Positions 55,979 through 63,116 of a stretch of 64,000 nt of DNA are shown here, piece after piece. The notes under the pieces were generated by a model. That model did not search any database, was not told the DNA's origin, and saw only the letters and a list, made by a program, of their open reading frames with translations. Every line of letters begins with the position of its first letter. Position 1 is the first letter of the stretch. The position numbers and the translations under genes were made by a program. Location of the stretch: positions 112,427 through 176,426 of the forward strand of contig NZ_BAABWV010000009.1 in the NCBI RefSeq assembly GCF_040365005.1, read 5' to 3'. This DNA is from Antarcticimicrobium sp040365005. Lineage in GTDB: Bacteria > Pseudomonadota > Alphaproteobacteria > Rhodobacterales > Rhodobacteraceae.

Positions 55979-56913
55979 AGCTTGACCCTCGGGTCTATCG
56001 TCACTGTCAGTATGTCGGCGAGAAAGTTCACCAGCACCGTCGCGCAGGCAAACACCATCGCAACACCCTGCACGACCATGTAATCTCGAGTGAAGATGCC
56101 CCGCACCAAGAGCTGGCCCATTCCGGGGATGGCAAATACCGTCTCGATCACGACCGATCCGCTGATAAGCCAGCCGATATTGACCGCCAGAAGGTTGACC
56201 GTCGGCACCAGCGAATTTGGTACGACGTGCCGCCAGAAAACGACGTTCTCCGGCAGTCCTCGCGCGCGCGCAGCTGTGGCCTGATCAGATTGAAGCTCGG
56301 ACAGGATCGAGGCGCGCAGATTGCGCGTCAGCACAGCCGCCAGCGCGAGACCGGTGGTCAGGCAGGGCAGTGTCATGTGATGCACCTTGTCCCAGAACGT
56401 GCGGCCATAGCCGGTCACTGGAAACCAGCCCAACTGAACCGAGAAGAGCAGGATCAACATGATCGCCAGCCAGAACGCAGGAAAGCCGAGGCCCGCAGTC
56501 GAAATGATGCGGATCAGGTGATCCGCCCAGCTTCCACGCCGCCGGGCCGCTATGGCGGCCATGGGCGTGGCGATCAGAAGCGCCAGCAGAACGCTGCCGA
56601 TCACCAGCACCAGCGTCGGCTCAATGCGGGTTGCGATCAGTTTCAGAACGTCGACCTTGTAGAGGATCGATTTGCCCAACTCGCCCTTGAAGAGGTTCTT
56701 CACAAAATAAAAATATTGCAGCCACAGCGGCTCATCCAACCCGAACTGCTCGCGCACGCGGGCCAGCGCTGTTTCGGTTGTACGCGGCCCCAAAAGAACG
56801 CGCGCCGGATCACCCGGGATCGAACGGACCAGCACGAAAGTGATGATGCTGATGCCCACCAACACCGGGACCAACTGGAGCGGTCGATAGAGGACAAAGC
56901 GATAGCGGCTCAT
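55975..56913 (-). CDS. Peptide ABC transporter permease (DppB-like)
   Basis: 312 residues with six helices. SIITFVLVRSIPGDPARVLLG is the DppB/OppB N-terminal signature, and the ATPase contact loop is LRASILSELQSDQATAARARG. VIETVFAIPGMGQLLVRGI near the C-terminus is standard. Starts 4 bases inside the upstream hydrolase gene. Confidence 0.94.
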   Translation of the reverse strand: MSRYRFVLYRPLQLVPVLVGISIITFVLVRSIPGDPARVLLGPRTTETALARVREQFGLDEPLWLQYFYFVKNLFKGELGKSILYKVDVLKLIATRIEPTLVLVIGSVLLALLIATPMAAIAARRRGSWADHLIRIISTAGLGFPAFWLAIMLILLFSVQLGWFPVTGYGRTFWDKVHHMTLPCLTTGLALAAVLTRNLRASILSELQSDQATAARARGLPENVVFWRHVVPNSLVPTVNLLAVNIGWLISGSVVIETVFAIPGMGQLLVRGIFTRDYMVVQGVAMVFACATVLVNFLADILTVTIDPRVKL

Positions 56914-57854
56914 TCGACGACCCTGTCGACATCGTTCAAGAACGCCGTCAGGGCGGCGCGGTAAGCGCGCGGCTCTTCATAGAAGGGCGAGTGCGACGAC
57001 CGTGCAAATATCTCGATCCGCGAATTGGGCAAAGCGGTGTGCATCCTCATGCCACAAGCCGGAGACAATACATCGTGCATCCCTTGTATCACGAGGCAGG
57101 GCCAGTCGAAGTGCTTGAGCGCTGCCAGGCGGTTCCAGTCCTTGAGGTTACCGGTATAATGGTATTCGTTCGGACCCTGCATCGTGTTGAAAATTGCGAA
57201 GTTGAAGCCATCCTTCGAGCGTTGCACAGGTAGGGGCCGGTGGTCCATCCGGCGAATATGACGATGATCCAGCAGCGTAATGGCCGCCTCGTAGGCCGGA
57301 TGATCCAGCCAGCCCAATGCCTCATATCGCTGCATCATCTTGACCGTCTCAGCCCCCAGCGCGTTGCGATGACGTGCGATCTGCTGCAGCAGATGAGGCA
57401 TGTCGGCACAGGTATTGGCCAAGGTCATGCTGCGCAGCCTGCCTCGGTGCCGCAACGCGTACTCGATGCCGCACCATCCGCCCCAAGAGTGACCCAAGAA
57501 ATGGACCGACGTGAGGCCGAGCGCATCCAGGACCGTCTCAACCTCATCGGCATATCGGGCGATGTCCCACAGGGACGGATCGGTTGGAGCATCTGACGCG
57601 CCGGTGCCCAACTGATCGTAGGAGACAACTCGAAAACCCAGATCGGCCAGCGGCACGTGAGAGTCGCGCAAATAATCACAAGGCAGGCCCGGTCCACCAT
57701 TCAGGCAGAAAAGCACCCTGTCGCCGCTGCCATAGCTGTATGCGGTAACATTGCCATGGGGAGTTGCGATCTGCGTCACTTCATCGGCGGCGCGGTCGTC
57801 CCAGACACGAAAGCCGTCGCCGAGTCGTCCGGTTTCGGCGATGCGCGCCATCAT
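56910..57854 (-). CDS. Proline iminopeptidase-family alpha/beta hydrolase, copy B
   Basis: 314 residues. Catalytic triad candidates: Ser123 in LGHSWGGW, Asp261 in GMHDVLSP and His288 in SSHSPFYEEP. The oxyanion-loop motif reads NGGPGLPCDYL (residue 52), with Asn in place of the usual first His of HGGPG. A cap domain lies at about residues 150-240. Family members release N-terminal proline or hydrolyse related amides and esters. A paralogue is encoded directly upstream; both precede a peptide importer. Confidence 0.9.
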   Translation of the reverse strand: MMARIAETGRLGDGFRVWDDRAADEVTQIATPHGNVTAYSYGSGDRVLFCLNGGPGLPCDYLRDSHVPLADLGFRVVSYDQLGTGASDAPTDPSLWDIARYADEVETVLDALGLTSVHFLGHSWGGWCGIEYALRHRGRLRSMTLANTCADMPHLLQQIARHRNALGAETVKMMQRYEALGWLDHPAYEAAITLLDHRHIRRMDHRPLPVQRSKDGFNFAIFNTMQGPNEYHYTGNLKDWNRLAALKHFDWPCLVIQGMHDVLSPACGMRMHTALPNSRIEIFARSSHSPFYEEPRAYRAALTAFLNDVDRVVE

Positions 57855-58741
57855 GCTTGCGATGCCCTTTCGAGAAACTTGAGAAGCGCTGGAAAATAAA
57901 CCTCAGGTTCTTCGAAGAATGGCATATGGCTGCTATTGGGAAAGACATGAATCTCGGAATCAGGTAGCTGATCATGCATCAGCCGAGCACAGGCGGGCGT
58001 CAGTTCGTCGTGCTGGCCGGTCGTGATCAGGCACGGCACAGTAATTCTGTGCATATCGGGGATGCGGTTCCACTCAGCCATGTTGCCGGTATAAAGAAAC
58101 TCGTTCGGCCCCTGCATCGTGCCGTATGGCCCCATGTTCCAGTCGTCGAGCGAGCGCCTTACAGGCGCGGGCCATTCATCCAACCTGCATACATGGCGAT
58201 AGTTCAGGATCGTGACAGCGGCCTCATATTCGGGGTGATCAAGCGTGCCCAAAGCTTCATGCCGCTGCATCATAGCCACCGTTTCGGAGCCGAGCGCATC
58301 ACGGAGACGATTCAACTCCGAGACCAGGTGCGGTATGTTCCCTGCCGTATTTTCCAGGATCAGCGACCGAAGATTGCCCGGATAGGTCAGCGCGTATTCA
58401 ATGCCAAGCCATCCACCCCAGGACTGGCCGAGAAAATGCACCTTTCCAAGGCCGAGCGCTTTGCGCACGGTCTCGGTCTCCTCCACGTAGCGCTGGATGG
58501 TCCAGAGTGCAGGATCGGTCGGTCGATCAGAGTTTCCCGTACCAAGCTGATCCCACGCGACAACGCGGTATCCCTTGGAAGCAAGGCAGGAATGTGAATC
58601 ACGCAGATAGTCGCAAGGCAGGCCTGGCCCCCCATTTGCACAAAGCACTACATTTTCACCGGTCCCGAAACTGTATGTCTTGACCGTATGGCCGTCGACC
58701 GCGACATCCTTGATCTCATCAGGCTCGATTTCAGACCACAT
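57851..58741 (-). CDS. Proline iminopeptidase-family alpha/beta hydrolase, copy A
   Basis: 296 residues from MWSEIEPDEIK, with AAAGGA eight bases upstream. Triad candidates are Ser107 in LGQSWGGW, Asp245 in GQHDELTP and His272 in SSHMPFFEEP. The oxyanion motif is again NGGPGLPCDYL. First gene of the operon and divergent from the LuxR solo, exactly the position of the iminopeptidase gene in pipR-type loci. Overlaps copy B by 4 bases. No signal peptide is seen, so it acts in the cytoplasm. Confidence 0.92.
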   Translation of the reverse strand: MWSEIEPDEIKDVAVDGHTVKTYSFGTGENVVLCANGGPGLPCDYLRDSHSCLASKGYRVVAWDQLGTGNSDRPTDPALWTIQRYVEETETVRKALGLGKVHFLGQSWGGWLGIEYALTYPGNLRSLILENTAGNIPHLVSELNRLRDALGSETVAMMQRHEALGTLDHPEYEAAVTILNYRHVCRLDEWPAPVRRSLDDWNMGPYGTMQGPNEFLYTGNMAEWNRIPDMHRITVPCLITTGQHDELTPACARLMHDQLPDSEIHVFPNSSHMPFFEEPEVYFPALLKFLERASQA

Positions 58742-58769
58742 GAGCAAAATCCTTTCGTGCTGTCATCTG

Positions 58770-58775
58770 ATGCTA
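58770..58775 (-). promoter_or_regulatory. Possible -10 element for the iminopeptidase operon
   Basis: TAGCAT on the minus strand, 36 bases downstream of the centre of the lux-box-like palindrome and about 29 bases before the copy A ATG. The position would suit activation by a LuxR protein bound next to the -35 region. Confidence 0.3.
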
Positions 58776-58798
58776 ACGACGGGAAAGCACAGGCGTCT

Positions 58799-58818
58799 AC
58801 CTGCCAAATTTGATAGTC
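58799..58818. promoter_or_regulatory. Lux-box-like element (CT-N12-AG)
   Basis: A 20-base imperfect palindrome, ACCTGCCA-AATT-TGATAGTC. The left half equals the consensus lux-box arm ACCTGNCA, and CT and AG are separated by exactly 12 bases as in LuxR-family operators. It lies 57 bases upstream of the iminopeptidase ATG and 62 bases upstream of the luxR ATG, within the only divergent gap of the locus. Confidence 0.55.
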
Positions 58819-58880
58819 TTCGCCCGAACAAAAGGTGTAAGGTTAAAGAAGCCACCAGTAGCGGACATCGCCCTAACGGT

Positions 58881-59648
58881 ATGCATACATTCATTGATCA
58901 ATTTAAGTGCAATGTCGGCGAGTCTGCCTCCATCTCGGGCGTCGTGGATGCCGCTCATGGTGCTGCGCGGCAGGCTGGATTTGACGCCATCATCTATGAC
59001 TACAGCCCCGTGGCCACGACGCCTGAGGGCACGCTGGTCATTCCCAGTCATCTCAGCCATCGTCGCGTCCCCCGGGACATGCGCTACCTTTGGTGTGAGC
59101 AGAAGTATCACCAACACGACCCTGTGCAGCAAATCGCCCTGACACGCAGCGCACCATTTGCCTGGTCCTACCGCCAGCAGGGCAGGAACACCGTGCTTGC
59201 CCGCCATCTGAAAGGCGAACATGCACCCGTCTCGGCCTATTTGCACGACACGGGTTTGACGTGCGGTATAACCGTGCCGCTGCATCGCACTACGGGCGGA
59301 TTTGCCACCTTCACCGTAATTCAGAAGGATGCCGGGCCCCTCTTCGTGCATGAAACGCGAGATATGCTGCAACGGGTGGGGTTGATGGGCCAAATCATGC
59401 ATGAGGCGGCCTTGGCCCGCTTTACCAGCAAGGAGAAACGGGCCACTGTCGCGATGCTTACCCCTCGTGAAGCTGAATGCCTGCATTACTCTGCGCAAGG
59501 ATACACCGCCAAGCAGATTGCGGACCTCATCAGCCGCTCGGTCCCGACAGCGACACTCCATTTGAAATCCGCCACCGCCAAGTTGGGCGCACGCAACCGC
59601 GCACACGCCGTAGCGCTCGCGTTGCACTACCGCCTGATTGAATTGTGA
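58881..59648 (+). CDS. LuxR-family solo regulator of the plant-associated (PAB) type
   Basis: 255 residues from MHTFIDQFKCNVGESAS. Residues 20-170 are an autoinducer-binding domain and 190-250 a LuxR HTH (LTPREAECLHYSAQGYTAKQ...KLGARNRAHAVALAL). Aligning on the invariant Asp80-Pro81 (TraR D70-P71), the pocket positions equal to TraR W57 and Y61 are Met67 and Trp71; Trp95 (W85) and Gly129 (G113) are kept. The W57M/Y61W pair defines the PAB LuxR solos (OryR, PsoR, XccR, PipR), which respond to plant compounds instead of acyl-homoserine lactones. No luxI-type gene is nearby. Confidence 0.92.
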   Translation: MHTFIDQFKCNVGESASISGVVDAAHGAARQAGFDAIIYDYSPVATTPEGTLVIPSHLSHRRVPRDMRYLWCEQKYHQHDPVQQIALTRSAPFAWSYRQQGRNTVLARHLKGEHAPVSAYLHDTGLTCGITVPLHRTTGGFATFTVIQKDAGPLFVHETRDMLQRVGLMGQIMHEAALARFTSKEKRATVAMLTPREAECLHYSAQGYTAKQIADLISRSVPTATLHLKSATAKLGARNRAHAVALALHYRLIEL

Positions 59649-59881
59649 CCAAGCGTCTCGAGCGGCCGCCTTCTCCAGCGAACCCTGTAACCGGCCTTGG
59701 TTCAAATGCCTTCATCTGATCTCCTCCCATTGACTTCAATTTCGCTTGGGATTTCAGCGGTGTGTCAGCCATCTGTAACACCGCATTGACCTACTTGGAC
59801 CTGCCACGAGATTGCGCCGCTCCTTTGGCCACGTATCGTGTCGCAAAGGAGACTACAGATGGCATCACGACCGACCGAAGA
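59649..59881. other. Gene-free stretch after luxR
   Basis: No supported gene. A minus-strand frame from about 59773 reads MADTPLKSQAKLKSMGGDQM into luxR and has GGAGGA before an internal ATG, but matches nothing known. At 59819-59851 an imperfect palindrome has CTCCTTTG/CAAAGGAG arms around an inner CACG-TAT-CGTG hairpin. Confidence 0.4.
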
Positions 59882-60003
59882 GTTCCGTTGCAAAACCGTA
59901 CGGCCAGACCAGCGAAGGGGCACAAGACCTATCCTTATCTACTGAAGGGGCCGACGGTCGAGCGACCGAACCAGGTTTGGCGCTCGGACATCACCTACAT
60001 GCC
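59882..60003 (+). pseudogene. IS3-family transposase (orfB) fragment
   Basis: About 40 codons read HKTYPYLLKGPTVERPNQVW then RSDITYMP, the conserved stretch just before and including the first catalytic Asp of IS3-family OrfB transposases (IS407-like wording). Sequence similarity ends right after ITYMP and the second Asp and Glu are absent, so this is a short relic of an insertion. It is not from the same subgroup as the transposase at the window end. Confidence 0.75.
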
Positions 60004-60404
60004 CAGCCCCACCCGCATAACCCTCGAAAGCAATGGGAAAATCCGGCCGCAGCCGGATCGGGAGAACGCTTTCGCGAGGGCAAGCGGCGGAGGGGATGGG
60101 ACTTGGGGCGAACGTTCTCTGCTCCAGGCGAAGTTCAGCGCAGGAGCCGCGCGGGTTTGTTGGCCTTGCCCCATTCTGGATCAACCGTGGCACCTGCCCT
60201 CAAGCATCGTGGACCGCATGGCAGGTCAGCGCCGCGCCGGCATCCATGGGTTCGACCTCCAGAAGAGACCGCTTATGCCGCAGGTTACAGCCCTCGGACA
60301 GCATTGTGCCGTTGCCGAAATGCACCGGCAGTATCAATAGCCAAGACACCTCCACCGCATCGGCACGCAACCCGCGGCATGTGACAGAGTGCGTGGTACT
60401 CGTC
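60004..60404. other. Gene-free stretch between IS relic and permease operon
   Basis: 400 bases with no supported coding region or RNA. Short frames on both strands lack ribosome sites and family resemblance. Probably rearranged mobile-element debris. Confidence 0.45.
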
Positions 60405-60434
60405 TTGATTACATGCACATTCGCGCTAATGTGC
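60405..60434 (+). promoter_or_regulatory. Promoter with overlapping inverted-repeat operator for the permease operon
   Basis: TTGATT (60405-60410) and TAATGT (60427-60432) are spaced by 16 bases. Across the spacer and -10 lies a perfect 7-bp-arm inverted repeat, GCACATT-CGCGCT-AATGTGC (60415-60434). An ArsR-type repressor is encoded at the end of the same operon, so autoregulation from this site is likely. Confidence 0.6.
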
Positions 60435-60467
60435 GTTTGTTAGAATCACAACAGTCATGGTCACAAG

Positions 60468-61514
60468 ATGCAAGACAGTCCCTGGAAGATCGCCCTTGAT
60501 GAGTTCCTGCACGTCGGGGGGGCGCTCGTCATCATCATCGCCGTCGTGTCGGTGCTCACCGGCATCGTGCGCGAATATATCCCGCAGGAAAAACTTCAGA
60601 AGAAACTGGCAAAACACGAGAAGCGCGGCCCGCTGATGGGAGCGCTTCTGGGCACGCTCACGCCCTTTTGCAGTGCATCGATGGTGCCGGTAGTCATGGG
60701 CATGGCCGAGGTGGGCGCCTCGATGGGCACGATCTTCGGTTTCCTGATCTCGGCACCGTTGTGCAACTTCGTGGTAGTCGGACTGATCCTGGCGACCTTC
60801 GGCGTCAAGGTGACACTGGTCTATATCGTCATCACGTTGGGCGGGGCGATCCTGTCGGGCTATCTGATCGGCCTGACGCCCCTGAAACACGCGGTGCGGC
60901 GTAACCTGTCCGCGCCGGCCGCAACTTGTGGTGCCGCGCCTGCCTCGGCGTGCAGCGCAGCCTCGGCCCCCACATGCGGGGGAACACCCGCCGTGGCCAC
61001 GACAAGCTGTGCTGCCACCTCGACGTCTGGCTGCGACGACACGGGCGTGCCAATTGTCTTTTCAGCCGATACGGCAGCCTCTACCCACGCAACGCTGCCC
61101 CATGCGCAGCGCATCCGTGCTTCGATGCCCTTCGCCCTCGCCCTGTTTAAACGGATCATCCCTTACGTCTTGATCGGCGCCGTGATCAGCGCCCTGTCGG
61201 CGGCGTTCCTGCCTGCGGATATGGTCGAGAAATACGTCGGCAGCGACAGCTGGTACGCGATCCCGATTGCCGCCGGTATCGGCGTGCCGCTGTACTTGCG
61301 TATCGAGATGGCACTGCCCTTGCTTCAGGTCCTGATTGCCAAGGGTATGGGCATGGGCGCTGCCATGGCGCTGCTGATCGGTGGCACCGGGGCCAGCCTG
61401 CCTGAAATCGCGATCATTTCGTCGATCCTCAAGCCTAAGGCCGTGGTCGCTTTTGTCGTCACGGTGCTGACGCTTGCCATGATCGGAGGGGCGTTCTTTG
61501 TTGTCATCGCCTAA
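60468..61514 (+). CDS. DUF318-type permease with Cys-rich loop (ArsP / Cu-Zn efflux-like)
   Basis: 348 residues with two four-helix halves. TLTPFCSASMVPVVMGM (about residue 65) holds the conserved TPFCS cysteine motif of the permease family that includes ArsP and SO_0444-type Cu/Zn exporters. The central cytoplasmic or periplasmic loop (about residues 148-200) contains eight Cys spaced by Ala/Thr/Ser, well suited to soft-metal or arsenical binding. Followed by an amidotransferase and an ArsR regulator. Metal or metalloid efflux is likely; the ion is not identifiable. Confidence 0.85.
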   Translation: MQDSPWKIALDEFLHVGGALVIIIAVVSVLTGIVREYIPQEKLQKKLAKHEKRGPLMGALLGTLTPFCSASMVPVVMGMAEVGASMGTIFGFLISAPLCNFVVVGLILATFGVKVTLVYIVITLGGAILSGYLIGLTPLKHAVRRNLSAPAATCGAAPASACSAASAPTCGGTPAVATTSCAATSTSGCDDTGVPIVFSADTAASTHATLPHAQRIRASMPFALALFKRIIPYVLIGAVISALSAAFLPADMVEKYVGSDSWYAIPIAAGIGVPLYLRIEMALPLLQVLIAKGMGMGAAMALLIGGTGASLPEIAIISSILKPKAVVAFVVTVLTLAMIGGAFFVVIA

Positions 61515-62277
61515 CGCCGGCGCTCAAGGGAAATCACCGCGAGGACAACAAGCTCGGATCGGCCTGTTGCTTTGCGGTGATACGCCCGAGGCCCTGCAAC
61601 CCAAGTTTGGCACCTACGCCGAATGCCTCGTGCAGCGGTTCCAGCTTGGAGCGGCGCGCATCAGGGTCTGGCATGTCCACAAGGGCGAGCTGCCGCGCGA
61701 TGTCGGCGAGGCCGATGCCTATCTCGTCGGAGGAAGCCCGGCGAGCGTCTTTGACCAGCATGAATGGATCGCCCAGCTCACCGGTTTCATTCGTCGCGCC
61801 CATGCCGGGAAACGGCGGCTTGCCGGGATCTGTTTCGGGCACCAGATCATCCACCATGCCCTGGGTGGCCGGGTCGAACGCGCAGCCGGAGGCTGGGGTC
61901 TCGGCGTCTATTCAGTGGGCTTGACCCGCAAACTGCCCAAGCTGCCGGTCCGGCAACAGTTGTCCCTGCCGGCCATGCACCGTGATCAGGTGGTTCAACC
62001 CGCCCCTGACCTGAACCGCTATGCCGGTTCCGATTTCTGCCCAAACTACTTCACCGGCCTCGAGGGCCAGGTGCTGACTCTCCAAGGGCATCCTGAATTC
62101 ACAATTCCGTTCCTCGATGCCTTTCTATCGGTGAGTTCCCATCGCTTCGATGCCCAAGTTCTGGAGCGCGCTCGCTCCAGCCTGCTTTTACCTGAAGACA
62201 GCAAGGGCATGTGTCATGTCATTCGCCGCTTCCTCCTCGCCACACCGCAGACCGCAAAGGAACCCGTACGATCATGA
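61498..62277 (+). CDS. Class I glutamine amidotransferase-like protein
   Basis: 259 residues, TTG start with GGAGGG seven bases upstream, overlapping the permease end by 17 bases. The catalytic Cys is in LAGICFGHQIIHHALGG (about residue 120) and the His-Glu pair in LQGHPEFTIPF (about 200), so the GATase triad is complete. Related stand-alone GATases hydrolyse gamma-glutamyl bonds. The role within a metal-efflux operon is unclear; detoxification of a glutathione or gamma-glutamyl adduct is a guess. Confidence 0.85.
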   Translation: MLSSPNAGAQGKSPRGQQARIGLLLCGDTPEALQPKFGTYAECLVQRFQLGAARIRVWHVHKGELPRDVGEADAYLVGGSPASVFDQHEWIAQLTGFIRRAHAGKRRLAGICFGHQIIHHALGGRVERAAGGWGLGVYSVGLTRKLPKLPVRQQLSLPAMHRDQVVQPAPDLNRYAGSDFCPNYFTGLEGQVLTLQGHPEFTIPFLDAFLSVSSHRFDAQVLERARSSLLLPEDSKGMCHVIRRFLLATPQTAKEPVRS

Positions 62278-62546
62278 AACTTGGCCGTTTGTTGAACTTC
62301 TGCCCCTACACGCATCTGTGGCGGGCTATGAAACACGCCGTGACGACGCGCAGGCTGCCGCAGTCCGCCCGCTCGGGCGCCAGTATCGCTCTGCTCGGGA
62401 TATTCTGCCCTCTTTTCTGGATCGCACTGCTGAGAGGGGCGAGCAAAGGCGAAATCCTGTTCCACGCGACCCATTCCGGCGTCGTGATCCTGGTCGGAGT
62501 TGGCATGATGCTGGCCTCCTTGGCGAAAGACGGTGGCAGCCACTGA
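62274..62546 (+). CDS. Small membrane protein of unknown function
   Basis: 90 residues from MKLGRLLNFCPYTHLW. Two hydrophobic segments (about residues 38-55 and 68-84) are separated by a short polar loop. Its ATG overlaps the amidotransferase stop (ATGA), so it belongs to the operon. No family was recognised. Confidence 0.7.
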   Translation: MKLGRLLNFCPYTHLWRAMKHAVTTRRLPQSARSGASIALLGIFCPLFWIALLRGASKGEILFHATHSGVVILVGVGMMLASLAKDGGSH

Positions 62547-62618
62547 GATCCCACCACCGCGTTGCTGCCTGCCGTTGGCTTAGGTAGTCTCAACGAAGGA
62601 TTGCCAGGGAATAACGGG

Positions 62619-63020
62619 ATGGATGATCGCTATATCGAAGTGCTCAAGGCCATAGCCGAGCCCCACCGCCTTCGGCTGTTCTGGCTGCTGTTGCAGGTAA
62701 ACGAACGCATCTGCGTGGCCGAGGCAATGGATGTGCTGGGCGAGACCCATTACAATGTCTCCCGCAACCTGAAGATCCTGCTACGGGCGGGCCTGGTCCG
62801 TGCCGAGAAGGATGGCAAATGGGTATTTTACACCCTCAGCCCCAAGGACGACACATTTCACCGCAGCCTTTATGACGCCGTGCGCGCAATCCACGCGACC
62901 GAATTCAAGGAGGAAATCAAGAGATGCCGCCTGCGCCTGAGCTTGCGCCAGGACGGGCGCTGCGTAGTCGGCCCGGGAAGCCCCGAATGGGAAAAGATCT
63001 GCCGCGCCGAGACCGGGTGA
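62619..63020 (+). CDS. ArsR/SmtB-family transcriptional regulator
   Basis: 133 residues from MDDRYIEVLKAIAEPHRLRLF, the standard first helix. The winged HTH includes VAEAMDVLGETHYNVSRNLK (recognition helix) and the wing KDGKWVFYTL. Four cysteines (32, 103, 115, 128) could bind metal or arsenite: Cys32 is at the alpha-3 site, but only one of the usual CVC pair is present, and three lie in the C-terminal extension (KRCRLRLSLRQDGRCVVG). Likely represses the operon through the inverted repeat at 60415-60434. Confidence 0.9.
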   Translation: MDDRYIEVLKAIAEPHRLRLFWLLLQVNERICVAEAMDVLGETHYNVSRNLKILLRAGLVRAEKDGKWVFYTLSPKDDTFHRSLYDAVRAIHATEFKEEIKRCRLRLSLRQDGRCVVGPGSPEWEKICRAETG

Positions 63021-63116
63021 AGTGCGCGCGGGGCGAGGTGTTTTGCTCAAGCAGCCGGCACAGCATGACGGGACTTGTGAACCGCCCCGGGTTTGCCGGA
63101 GGCTGATTGCAGTTAG

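Noticed and set aside
59762..60340. 192-codon plus-strand frame containing the transposase words
   Set aside because: Only about 40 codons resemble a transposase; flanking codons do not, so a full protein is not supported.
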